Of a DNA stretch of 64,000 nucleotides, positions 47,501 through 59,188 are shown in pieces (the first letter of the stretch is position 1; every line of letters starts with the position of its first letter). Source of the DNA: Heterostelium album PN500 (Eukaryota > Evosea > Eumycetozoa > Acytosteliales > Acytosteliaceae); the NCBI RefSeq assembly GCF_000004825.1, contig NW_008805066.1, forward strand, positions 1,116,001-1,180,000. The letters run 5' to 3'. The position numbers and the translations under genes are program-made. A model generated the notes under the pieces. That model was given only the letters and a program-made list of their open reading frames with translations. It did not search any database and was not told the DNA's origin.

Positions 47501-50500
47501 GCCAAGAACGATCACAACAATTTCTTCTTGATCGAGCGATTGATCAATGAGGAAATGGACAGAGTCGATCCAACGTCCGATTGGAACTACTCACCGATCG
47601 ATCGTGAGAAATCAATCTACAACTATGTTGGACTAAAGAACCAGGGTACAACATGTTATATGAATTCACTCCTACAGCAACTCTATCATTCAACATCACT
47701 CAAATATAGTTTACTAAATATTAAAGTACCAACATTCAATGAATTAATACTTAGAATTCAACAACAGCAACAGCAACAATCTACAGAAGGATCTTCACCA
47801 CAACCACAACAACAACAACAAACATCATCACCACCTCAACAAAATTCACCAAGTCAATCAGTACATCCTCCACATGTCCAACCATCACCAGAACAAATTC
47901 AACAAACCAATTTGTTGAATCAGGTTCAATATCTATTTATCTATCTACAAGAGAGTTCAAAGAGATATTATGATTCCATTAATTTCTGTAAATCGATTAC
48001 CAACTACGATGGTTCACCTATAAATCTTGGTGTACAGATGGATGCCTACGAATTCTTCCATCTTTTCCTCGACAAAATGGAAGTGGCACTCAAGAACATC
48101 TCACCGGAACACAAAGGTATATTGAATGAGGCGTTTGGTGGTGTCTTCACCAACCAGTTCATTCCAAGAGAGTGTTCACATAGATCACATTGTGAAGAGC
48201 CGTTCTTTTCGATCTCTCTGGAAGTGAAAAACAAACGGTCTGTTTTGGAATCTCTAGACCTCTTTGTACAAGAGGAAAGTCTAAAAGATTACAAATGTGA
48301 TTCGTGTAACTCAAAGATTGAAATCTCCAAACGTTGTCTCATCGATAAACTACCAAATACACTTATCCTACATTTAAAGAGATTTGAATTCGATGTAAGT
48401 TAAAAATTATTTTATTGATTATTAGTTTGAACCACTGTTTATTAATTATTATTATTATTTCTTAATGTAGTTGGAAAATATGAGAAATATTAAATTGAAT
48501 GACTATTGTGAGTTCCCACAACAAATTAATATGGCACCGTATACAAAGGAATCGGTTGAACAATCTAGTGATGGTGGACCTGCTAATGGTGTGACAAAGA
48601 AATCATCGGTTATCAATCATCTCTACGAGTTGAATGGTATTGTTTTGCATCAGGGTACCGCTGATTCCGGTCATTATATCACATTGGTGAAGGATGCCAC
48701 CGGAAATTGGTTCGAGTTGAACGATACATTCGTTCTGCCGTATGACTTCCGTCGGTTGGAACAAGATTGCTTCGGTGGTTTCGATGATGTCAAAGAGTTT
48801 GACAAGGTACAACAGAAACAAGTGATGGTGCGTAGACCCAAGACTGGCAATGCATATATGTTGTTCTACAAGCGATCCGATAACTCGAATGACCATCATT
48901 CCCAATGCAAACCGATCGCTCCAGCCGCCAAAGAAGCAAAGATACCAAAAGAAGTACTTGAAACCGTGTGGAACGAGAATAGATCATTCCTCTTGGAGAA
49001 ATATCTATTCGATAGTGACTTTAGTACTTTCATATGGGATATCGTTAATTTGAATCACGATCCAACATTCGATCCAGTTATTCCAACCAAATCGACAACC
49101 GTACATTCATCTGCTAATCAATGTATGTTAAAGTGAAAATGATTATTATAATTATTTGTTACTAATTATTTTCTTATTCCTATAGTGACTATATTGTCAA
49201 GTATTAAATTAACAACTAGATATATTATCGATATCTATTCACATTCCAAAGAAAGAAATCTGTTGGATGTGTGGGCTTATCATTTGAAGCGTTTGATGAG
49301 GGAGAGTATTCAAGGTGCCGAGTGGTTCATTCGTTACTTAATCGATAAGAATCTTTTGAAAGGATTACTTCTTGGTTGTTTCTTTGAAAAGACAAGACAA
49401 ACCTTTGTAGATATAATAACATTTGCCATTTTATTAAGAAAGAATACTTTGGCAGAACAGCAGCAACAACAACAATCTACAACACCTCCCAAAGATATGA
49501 TGTCCACTACAATGGTTAGTTTCTATAATACTCTTATATCGTTGACCAAGAGTATTCGTGACTATCCGAAACGAACTATTCAACAGCTGTTCTCTCTCCT
49601 GTTGAATGTCATCACTATCAACGAAAAGGAGAAAGAATATATCCTACAGCGTGGTATGATCAGCAAGCTCATACAAAACTATATAGGTACCTACATGCCA
49701 AATTCTATTGGTGGTTCCACCGGTATTATTAGTAACTCTTCTAATTACCAACCGGCAATGTATGGACAATCAAGTGGCACTTCTTCGCACTTGGGAGGAC
49801 ACCCGAGTGCACCGTCATTCCACAATGCAATCTATGAGAGTAACAAGATGATTGAGTTCCTATGCTATCTGATTCGTTGCTGTCAGCTGCTTCCGAATAC
49901 CACGATTCTGCCTTCGCAAATCAACAACTATCCCACCGAGCAAGATAGAACACGTCCTCGTATTCATGTCTATGTAGACTTGGAGACACCTCAGTCCAAT
50001 ACAACCTACCGTATTCAACCGCCAGCTGGTTCACCTCGCCATTCACTTGTACTCTCTGAAACCACTTTGGTTGCAATTCTCTCCAAGAGTTTCCTACTAA
50101 AGTTGATAAAAGAAAATGGTTGGTGTGAGAGTGTCCGACAACTCATAGGTCATCTCTCATGGAACAATCGATCGATTTCCACACACTTTTTCAATATCAT
50201 CAAAGAAATACTGCTTAAATCCAGTCCTAACATCTATCAATATGTATATCCATCGCTGACCAGTCTACTGGAGATCAAAGATCCACAAACAGAGTGGAGA
50301 ATCGATACAATAATGCAATCATTACTTAAAGTAAGTATAAATATTTCTTAAAATCACTATTTTATCTAAATATACTAATTTATTTATTTACCAATTATTA
50401 TAATAGCTTCCTGAAAGCATGATTTACAGTCCAGAAGGTCATGATCACTTTGTAAGATATCTTTCCTCAATTGCAGTGTCTAATCCTAAACAGCCAAGTT

Positions 50501-50586
50501 TAATTGTGTCTGAAGAATTCAATGCTTGGCGAATCAAACACAAAGATGCAATATCGAAACTCATTAAAGATGGCTATTATAAATAG
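41567..50586 (+). CDS. Giant ubiquitin-specific protease, USP9X/USP24/USP34 class
   Basis: Nine exons, all in phase: 41567-42327, 42405-42606, 42685-43686, 43752-46086, 46163-46456, 46530-48394, 48471-49122, 49186-50330, 50407-50586; about 2,811 residues. Order: low-complexity Asn/Ser head; helical HEAT/ARM-like N-terminal half (with a Gly/Ser-rich insert near 480-590); a ubiquitin-like domain at about 1185-1266 (YLVKLDRGDSYAITDI to QQYTLLVKR); and the USP catalytic core with Cys box GLKNQGTTCYMNSLLQQLYH (Cys about 1907), DAYEFFHLFLD, a zinc-finger-type CDSC pair (KDYKCDSCNSKIEI) and His box GTADSGHYITLV (His about 2221) with NWFELNDT. A long helical tail follows. Cysteine protease that removes ubiquitin from proteins. 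Size and order fit the USP9X/24/34 group rather than smaller USPs. The last exon's 3' end has been copied to 54788 (see repeats). Confidence 0.9.
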
Positions 50587-51668
50587 TTAGTTTTTTTCGA
50601 ACAAATTAATATATTTATCGACTTATTGAATATATTTATTTATTTTTTTTCGAATTTTTCCATTACAACTTCTAATTGAAGTTTGATCTTTGATTTGTTC
50701 TTCTTGAGGTAGAATGCACCAATAACAATCAATCCTAATAATACAGAACCAACAACACAAACAACTGTGATGATGATCCATGTTTTACTCTTTTCTTCAC
50801 ATTTATCTTTGACTGCAACCAACAATGAGAAATCTGGATCGATAAAACATCTCTGACATTGACTCAGATTGATTCCAATCGAAATATCATTTGGGTTGGT
50901 GTTATTAACAACTTCAACAAATGAATATGTTGGTTGTCCATCGGAAAGTGAAACATCATAAAATTTACCATAAAATGATATTCCATTCTTGACAATCTTC
51001 AAATAATTGATTGAATTATCGATTTGATTGTTTCCAATTGAATTCTTTTCGAATGAACAATCATTTTGTTCATCGAATTGTGTCGAAAATACAACTCTTA
51101 AAGTGTTGAGGAGTGATTCATAAGTCCATCCATCAATCGATATCGAAAGTTTGATTGAGTTTGGTGGAAGTACATATGATAATCCTGCAAATTCAACATT
51201 CATTGGTTCCGATGAATATTGAATTGTAGCTTCGATGAATTCCGATGATGTATGATTCAATTGATATCTTGTTACTGTTTTTGTTGAATTCTTTGTTGTG
51301 TTGAAATTCCAATTATTTGTTGGTATTGATTTGATAACATTTCTTGATGAATCTAATTCTTCAATCGATATCATATTGAATGAAAATTCTTCACCATTGA
51401 CTATGAAAGTTGGTGATGGTTTTGTTGTATTTTCACCAATTACACCTCCATCAAATATTTCTATGAAATAAAATAAAAAATAGTCAAAAAAATAGTCAAC
51501 AAAAATAAATAAAAAAAAAGAATAAATAAAGAATGATAATTACTATTTTCACAATAATATCCATTGAATCCAGAATAACATTGACAATATCCAGCTGCTA
51601 AACAATCTCCATTTCCATTGCACAATGGTTTTGTATTTCCACAATCTATGATAATCTGTGCTGGATCT
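50541..51668. repeat. Duplicated/converted tract, copy 1
   Basis: Matches 54788-55915 at a constant offset of 4,247 bases with very few differences, including one whole intron and the last 46 bases of the deubiquitinase coding region. Only about 60 bases (50660-50715, the receptor's cytoplasmic tail codons) are clearly diverged. Confidence 0.92.
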
Positions 51669-54517
51669 GTTGAATGAAATAGTTAAAGTTAAAAAATGTT
51701 GAATTATTCTCTTATTTTCTACAAATTATACTTACCAACCATCATTTGAGTTGAAAAAGTATAACCATCAGATTTTATATACAATGGAGCAACTCCAACT
51801 GGTACTCTTCCTACTATACATATTAAAAGTCTATCCGTTTTTGAAGTTGGAGCACAAACAACATTGTTTATCAAAATGTAAGGAAGAGGTTGAGATCCAA
51901 ACCTTCCATATAGTGTGACAGCACCACCGTTAGTTGTTAAATTTGATGCTGCTCCTATAAATGGATAATCTAAAAAATGAAAATGTTAATCAATATTTTT
52001 AAATATTGTTAAAATTTAAGCATTTACTTTTTCTATAACCAAATTGCATTGTTTCTGGTCCAGTTGGTGGTATAAATACAAAAGTACAAGTTTTATCAAT
52101 ATCAAAAACCTGATTAAATGTAAAATTAACTATATTTGCAGTAACAACTACGTCATCATTCTTAAATCCATCTAGAGTTGCATTGAGTATTGATGATACG
52201 TTGAAAACTCCGTCTAATATTATTTTCATAGCATTTGGAATCTGAAGATATCGAAGACCATTTACAGTATTTCCTAATTTTTCAAAAGTTAAAATTTAGT
52301 ATAATTAATTAAAATAATATTGTAAAAAAATTTACCAGAATCAACTATGATAGTGATATTTTGAGCTCCTTGGTCAGGTAAAAAAGTTAAATTATGAGCA
52401 CCAGGTTTTGGTGGTACGAATCTAATAAATTTATTTAATTAGTAAAATTGAAAATATTGTTGAAAGTAAATTTTACTTACAAAATAACTTCGTTAGGGAT
52501 CAAAATTTTAAATTGGTCTGATAGAGGTGGAGCAAAACCTAAATTCTTTCCTCTTTTGCAAAATAATATTAATAAAAGTAAAAAAAATAATTAATATTGA
52601 GTACTTACCTAATTGTAATTGCTGAATTTCCTTGGTATTTATAGATTTTAGAGTCTAAGCTTATATCTTTTATAAAAAAATTAGAAATAATATAAAAATT
52701 TAATTCATTTATTATTAACAACATACTACATTGAAAATCAACTGGAGGAGCAGTAATTGTTTCTGGCATTCCTGATTTTACTTTACTCCAATAACATTTA
52801 AAACAATCGGGAACAGATGTTATATTTGTATTTGTTAATGTTATTGAATATATTCTACAATAATTATCGGGGACGGCACCAGAAATTGAAGGGTAGTCAT
52901 TTATTTTCAAATATGAGATTAAAACATTGTTGGTATAGGATGGCAAACTTCCAGCTATATTACCACCTTGAAAATCTAAAAAACTTTTAATAAAGAATTT
53001 AATATTTGATTAGAAATATTCTACAGAAAGTTTTCGTGATCAATTTACATTGATGTTGTAGTGCTAAATGTTGATTCACTTGGGAATGGTCCATTATAAT
53101 TATATCGACTAGTTAATTTGAATAAATAAGTAAGAAAGGTATTTAAAATAAAATGTGAAAATTAAATTACCTTAATGTTGATATGCCACTGAGTTTAAAA
53201 TCTTGTTGGTTGTTTAGAGATTTGAAAGTTCTTATCGAATAGGAAGTTAAGTCTGTTGGATATATTGTTTGGTTTTTAAACTCTCTTTTAAAATATTAGT
53301 ATTGTTTGTTTTATTTAAAATAATAATTGTAAATCTTACAAATTTGTAATATTTGTTGAACCTGTTATTGTTATATTTGCTGGAACAGTATCAGTTATTA
53401 ATCTAATTATTAAAAATATTAAATTAGTTCCAATAATCTAATAAACATAATTAAATAATAAATACAGTGTCTTAATGGATTTTGATTGAACATATAAATT
53501 CATATCTTTTTTAATATAACCAAAATTTCTATAATTTTTTAAAAGAGAAAAGTTAATATTCAATACAATATAATAATAAGATTTAAAATATTACATTTCA
53601 GTTAAACTTGGAAAATCACTTTGTGAAAAGTTATATGAATCATAATTTACAAAATCGATATTAATAGAACTGAGTGTGGAATAATTCTGGGTTAATGGTA
53701 ATTGAACGATAACAGGTGGAGTTTTACTAACAAGTCTAATATTTTTCATTGGTTTTGCTAACAGATTGGCAGATGTTGAACCTGATATAATTCCATAGTC
53801 TATATATCTATGATTTTAAAAAAAGTGAGTACTCATCACATGCGAAGCAATACAGTATAGCCTACAAATCTGTCAAAGGAATATACACTGGAAAGTTAAG
53901 TGGGATTCCAATATCGATTGTATTGATCCTATAGATAAGATAGATATAATGAGAAAAAGATGATATTTAAAAAATTTTAAAAAAGTTACTTTATCATCCA
54001 AAGGTTGGTATTTTGATCATTATCCAAAAGTGCTAGTAAATTGGCGGATGGTATTTGAATACCTCGAGGGAATGCTATAACAAAAGTTTTTAACTTTGAC
54101 ATCTTTAGAGGGGTTGTATTTGATGGTGCGAGCTGATCTGTTTTTACATAGTTTGAAGGAATAGAGCTTGAAAAGCTATTAATACAAAAAAAAACAAACA
54201 CTTATTTGAGCAAAACACATACATTTCGGTCACATATTGATTGTTCGAAGTGTCATTAACACAAGTGAGTAGTGCAAGACTTGATTGCTGGATACTAACA
54301 CAATCTGTATTTAATAAACTCCAATCTATATAAAACTGTTAGAAAATATATCGTCAGTTAACAAAAATTAAGTAAAAATGGTATAGTAAAATATAAATAC
54401 TTGTTGAGCTAACCAACGAACAGCAGTCAAATCATCACCATTCAAAATAAGAGCTTGACCATTGATTATTGAAATACAAGATATGCACAAGATAAATGTT
54501 AACAAAGATTTATTCAT
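50640..54517 (-). CDS. ComC-like EGF/LRR surface receptor 1
   Basis: Starts at the ATG 54517 with a signal peptide (MNKSLLTFILCISCISIING), then an LRR-cap-like stretch (DDLTAVRWLAQQ) and many short exons of 60-240 bases that mostly carry one LRR each. Next come beta-rich IPT/TIG-like domains (for example ILINNVVCAPTSKTDRLL, GYTFSTQ), an EGF-like domain on the exon 51667-51543 (CNGNGDCLAAGYCQCYSGF), then on the last exon (51460-50640) a domain like the ComC supersandwich (SYVLPPNSIKLSISIDGW), one membrane segment (IIITVVCVVGSVLLGLIVIG) and a short basic tail ending EKFEKK. I saw over a dozen small introns and have not fixed all their edges, so the total length is not given. Family knowledge: ComC-like receptors act in cell-cell signalling in dictyostelid development. 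Tail faces the cytosol. Confidence 0.8.
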
Positions 54518-54787
54518 TTTACATTTAATTGTAAAGATCAAAAAAAAAAAATAATGTTGAAGAAAAAAAAAAAGAAATATTTTGTTAAAATCAGAATCTA
54601 AAAAAAAAAAAACCGATTTTGAAGATAAGTGTTATTAAATTTTACATTTAGGTTTTTTTTTTACAAAATAAAATAAGACAGGGTACATCATGACTTAACT
54701 CCCTTATATTGACTAGTAGATGTGAAGGTCGATCTACATGTATAGATTGTTACTTGGTTGCAGTGAAAATCAAAGAATTGACATCCA
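54518..54787. other. Short spacer between receptor genes
   Basis: Promoter side of receptor 1; A-runs and T-runs only. Confidence 0.5.
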
Positions 54788-55915
54788 CAAAGATGCAACA
54801 TCGAAACTCATTAAAGATGGCTATTATATATAGTCAGTTTTTTTCGAACAAATTAATATATTTATCGACTTATTGAATATATTTATTTATTTTTTTTCGA
54901 ATTTTTCAAGCACAATCTCAAATTTTAGTTTGAGATTAGCTCTATTCTTTCTGAGGTAGAATGCACCAATAACAATCAATCCTAATAATACAGAACCAAC
55001 AACACAAACAACTGTGATGATGATCCATGTTTTACTCTTTTCTTCACATTTATCTTTGACTGCAACCAACAATGAGAAATCTGGATCGATAAAACATCTC
55101 TGACATTGACTCAGATTGATTCCAATCGAAATATCATTTGGGTTGGTGTTATTAACAACTTCAACAAATGAATATGTTGGTTGTCCATCGGAAAGTGAAA
55201 CATCATAAAATTTACCATAAAATGATATTCCATTCTTGACAATCTTCAAATAATTGATTGAATTATCGATTTGATTGTTTCCAATTGAATTCTTTTCGAA
55301 TGAACAATCATTTTGTTCATCGAATTGTGTCGAAAATACAACTCTTAAAGTGTTGAGGAGTGATTCATAAGTCCATCCATCAATCGATATCGAAAGTTTG
55401 ATTGAGTTTGGTGGAAGTACATATGATAATCCTGCAAATTCAACATTCATTGGTTCCGATGAATATTGAATTGTAGCTTCGATGAATTCCGATGATGTAT
55501 GATTCAATTGATATCTTGTTACTGTTTTTGTTGAATTCTTTGTTGTGTTAAAATTCCAATTGTTTGTTGGTATTGATTTGATAACATTTCTTGATGAATC
55601 TAATTCTTCAATCGATATCATATTGAATGAAAATTCTTCACCATTGGCTTTGAAAGTTGGTGATGGTTTTGTTGTATTTTCACCAATTACACCTCCATCA
55701 AATATTTCTATGAAATAAAATAAAAAATAGTCAAAAAAATAGTCAACAAAAATAAATAAAAAAAAAGAATAAATAAAGAATGATAATTACTATTTTCACA
55801 ATAATATCCATTGAATCCAGAATAACATTGACAATATCCAGCTGCTAAACAATCTCCATTTCCATTGCACAATGGTTTTGTATTTCCACAATCTATGATA
55901 ATCTGTGCTGGATCT
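54788..55915. repeat. Duplicated/converted tract, copy 2
   Basis: See copy 1 at 50541-51668. Its first 50 or so bases are a stray copy of the last codons of the deubiquitinase gene (KDATSKLIKDGYY-type reading), which have no role here. The right edge of similarity falls at ggatct in the receptor genes' EGF exon. Confidence 0.92.
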
Positions 55916-58747
55916 ATTTCATAGTATTTTATAAGAAAAAAGATGATAGAGTGGTTCTAAAAATTAAATATTTACCTATTTTTAATTTCGTTGAAAATGT
56001 ATATCCATCAACTGTGAGGAGCAATGGTACGACACCATAGGATAGTTTATCAGCATTACAAACTATTGAAGAGTTTGATCTTGATACAGGTACACATATA
56101 CTGGTTTGGTTTATCAAAATATTTAAACCAGATTGACTATAGTCACCAAAATTTCCATTTAGAGTTATTAGTCCTCCATCACTAGTAACATTTGAAATCC
56201 AACTTATATACGGATAGACTATTAAAAATAAATTAATTAATTTGAGTTATTTTTTAATGAAATATAGATTTTACCTTTTTTATATTTATAGTCTATTGGG
56301 TTTGTTTTTGAATTTGATTGAATTTGAATTTTTAATATCTTTTCATCATCAAATACATGATTAAATGTCACATACATAGTATCAAGTAATACCAATATAT
56401 CTGTATTTGTTATACCATCCATTATTATTTTCACATCATCATATATATTAAAGGATCCAAAAAGTGTAAGATTCAATCCATAGGGAACTTGAACACCTTT
56501 AACCAAGTTAACACTATTGGCTAAAAAGAACAATTAGTTAAATGATTTTTAAAATAAAAATTCTTTTACATACTATCCCCACTCCACATGATTGTTAGAT
56601 TCTTAACACCAGAATAAGTATTAAAGGAAAACTCTTGAGTCCCTGAAGTTCTCACTCCTGGATAAAATCTTGAAAAAAAAATTAATTTTTTGATATAGAA
56701 TGTCGAGAAATACAATAAGATTCTTACATCATTTGAGTGTTTGGAATTTTGATTTCCAATAGAATTCCAGGTGGAACAACATATCCAAGGTTATCACCAC
56801 TAAAATAATAAAATTTATATAAATATTTTATATTAAATAATAAATAATTGTAAAATTTACTTAATTGTAATTGCACTTGAATATTGATATCTATATTTTT
56901 CAAAAAGAAACAACTGAAACAAAAAAAAAAGATTGTTAATATTTTAATATATTAAATTAGAATCTAAAAGTACTTACCACAATCAAAAGATAGTGTAGGT
57001 GGAGTGATTGTAGATGGAAGAGTCAAATAAACCAAGTCCCAATAACAATAAAGACAATCAGAAGCTTTTGATAAATTGGTATTGGTTAAAACAAGATTGT
57101 ATCTTTGGAGAGTGCATAAGGAAGAAGGAATTGATCCTGTTAATCCAGGATAACCCGTTACAGAAAATTGTGCAAAACGTATTGAATTATATAAAGGTAG
57201 AGTAGAAACAGTTTCTCCATTTCCAAGATACAAAGATACACCTGAAGATGTATTAGGGCTAAACATTGATTCATCTGGGAAAGGGATATTTCTAGCTACA
57301 TCATATTTACTATTGATATCAATTTAATTAGTATTCCAATAAATAAAGACTAACAATTATAAAAATACCTTAAATTAATTAAGTTTTTGAATTTGAAATT
57401 TTGACTATTATTATAGCTAACAAAATTATTTATTGGGAATAGTCCTAAATTCTCTGGAGATACTGATTGGTTACCGATTTGTCTATTTAAACAAATTAAA
57501 TTAGTATTTATAAAGATATTTCTAATTCTTTATTTATATTTACAAAGTTGTTAAAGATGAACCTCTAGAAATCCTTATAACACCAGATGATTTTTTATCT
57601 AGAATAATTAAACTTTGCAATATATCTGAGTCTATAATTAAAGATATATCTGGTCTTAACCGATTAAGTTGTCTATAAATAAAGTTAATAAAAGATTAAT
57701 AATAAATTCGTAATCTACTTACAAAAATTTCAATCGTGGGAAGAATCCTTCACTAAATGAATAGTTATTATAGGTTGTGAAATCTATTCTCCTACAAGTA
57801 GTTTATACAAATTGGTTAATTAATGTTTGAAAAAAAGTAAAGTAATTTTAAAAAAAATATTTACAAAGTGGTTAGAGTATTATATATTTCATTCTCTGGT
57901 AAATCAACTATTACTGGAGGGTTGGTTGCTATTACTGAAACCTCTTGCATTGGTGATTTAAACATATTCCTATTTATCATAGATGAAACATTTACATTAT
58001 ATGCAAATCTTTTTAAGAAAAAATTAGATATTTCTAGCAAAATTATTTAAAAAATAAAATATTGTACCTACAATGAAAGTAAAGGTATATGGACTGGAAA
58101 ATCAGTAGGAAAAAAAACTCCAACATTATAAATTCTAATAATTTTTTGTTAATTGTTTATAAATAAATAAAAGTACTAACTATTTAGATAATTACTCTAT
58201 TTTAACTAATTTAGTATTCGATTGAACATCCAACATAGACAAAATGTTTATATTTTGCTTTTCTACAACACCTGCTGCTTTGGTCAGGTAGAAAGTTGTC
58301 AAGTTTGCAAATTTTAATTCTGTAATGTTTGATGGATATTCTTGGGTTTTTGGTAAATATTGATTTATTTTACTAATTCATAGTGATGTATTTTAAAATT
58401 AATATTAAATCATATTTCGGGCTAAAAAAAGTTTGGATTCTTACATTTGACTAACAGATTGATAACCAGTAGCTGTATCAACATCACAAATCAAAGTAGC
58501 TTGACTCTGATTGGTTATAGAGTCACAGTCTCTGCCCAATACACTCCAATCTATAGAATACTTAAGAAAAAATAAAATAAACAATTTTGAAATAAATCTA
58601 TCTAGTAAATAATCAATGAATTACCTGTTCGGCCAACCAAATAATTCCTCGCAAATCATCATCATGTAAGGCCAAAGGTTGTTGAGAACTACAAAATGTT
58701 ATGCAATATACAATTAATAAAAGTACAAAAGATATCCTAATCATCAT
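54887..58747 (-). CDS. ComC-like EGF/LRR surface receptor 2
   Basis: Paralogue of receptor 1 with the same plan: ATG at 58747, signal peptide (MMIRISFVLLLIVYCITFCS), DDDLRGIIWLAEQ cap, LRR exons, IPT/TIG-like exons (for example WTITPPTLSFDCG region and the 57266-56964 exon), EGF exon, ComC-type domain, membrane segment and tail. The upstream two thirds are clearly diverged from receptor 1, whereas the last two exons and the intron between them are almost identical. The cytoplasmic tails differ (YLRKNRANLKLKFEIVLEKFEKK-type here against a KNKSKIKLQLEVVMEKFEKK-type in receptor 1). Exon edges in the middle were not all fixed. Confidence 0.8.
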
Positions 58748-59188
58748 ATTTATTTATTTGAAAAATATTTGCAAAAATTTGTAAACTTTAATGCTTAAAC
58801 AATATTTTTTAGGATCAATCACCTTCTCCAAACAGATAAATAAAATCAGAAAAAAAAAATATCCCAAAAAAAAAATCAAAGTTCGTTGAAAAAACAAGAT
58901 CTTTATCCTATCAAATTGGAACCACCATTTTCTTATTATAGATATTTGGAAATTAATCTCTTTGTTTTTTCAACGAACTTTGATTTTTTTTGTTTTACTT
59001 AAAATATTGGGCTATCCATCTTTTAAATAAGATCAATAAAATTGTACAGTAAAAGTAAAAAGATTCAGTTATTTGTGTGAGATCAATTAAAAGAATAATA
59101 GAAAGATGGAATAACTGAAACTCACCAAATAAAAATAGATTACAACGAATCTATAGACGTTGTTATTGTTGATGTTTTAATAAAATGA
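58748..59188. other. Spacer with a long hairpin
   Basis: Promoter side of receptor 2 and 3' side of the PH gene. Contains the inverted repeat at 58868-58991. Confidence 0.55.
58868..58991. repeat. Perfect 30-bp inverted repeat with 64-base loop
   Basis: Arms at 58868-58897 and 58962-58991 are exact reverse complements (core caaagttcgttgaaaaaacaa). The stem has A/T-rich ends and a mixed core. It could be a MITE-like element end, a hairpin RNA source or a 3' processing signal. It lies about 120 bases upstream of the start of receptor 2. No target-site duplication is obvious. Confidence 0.85.
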
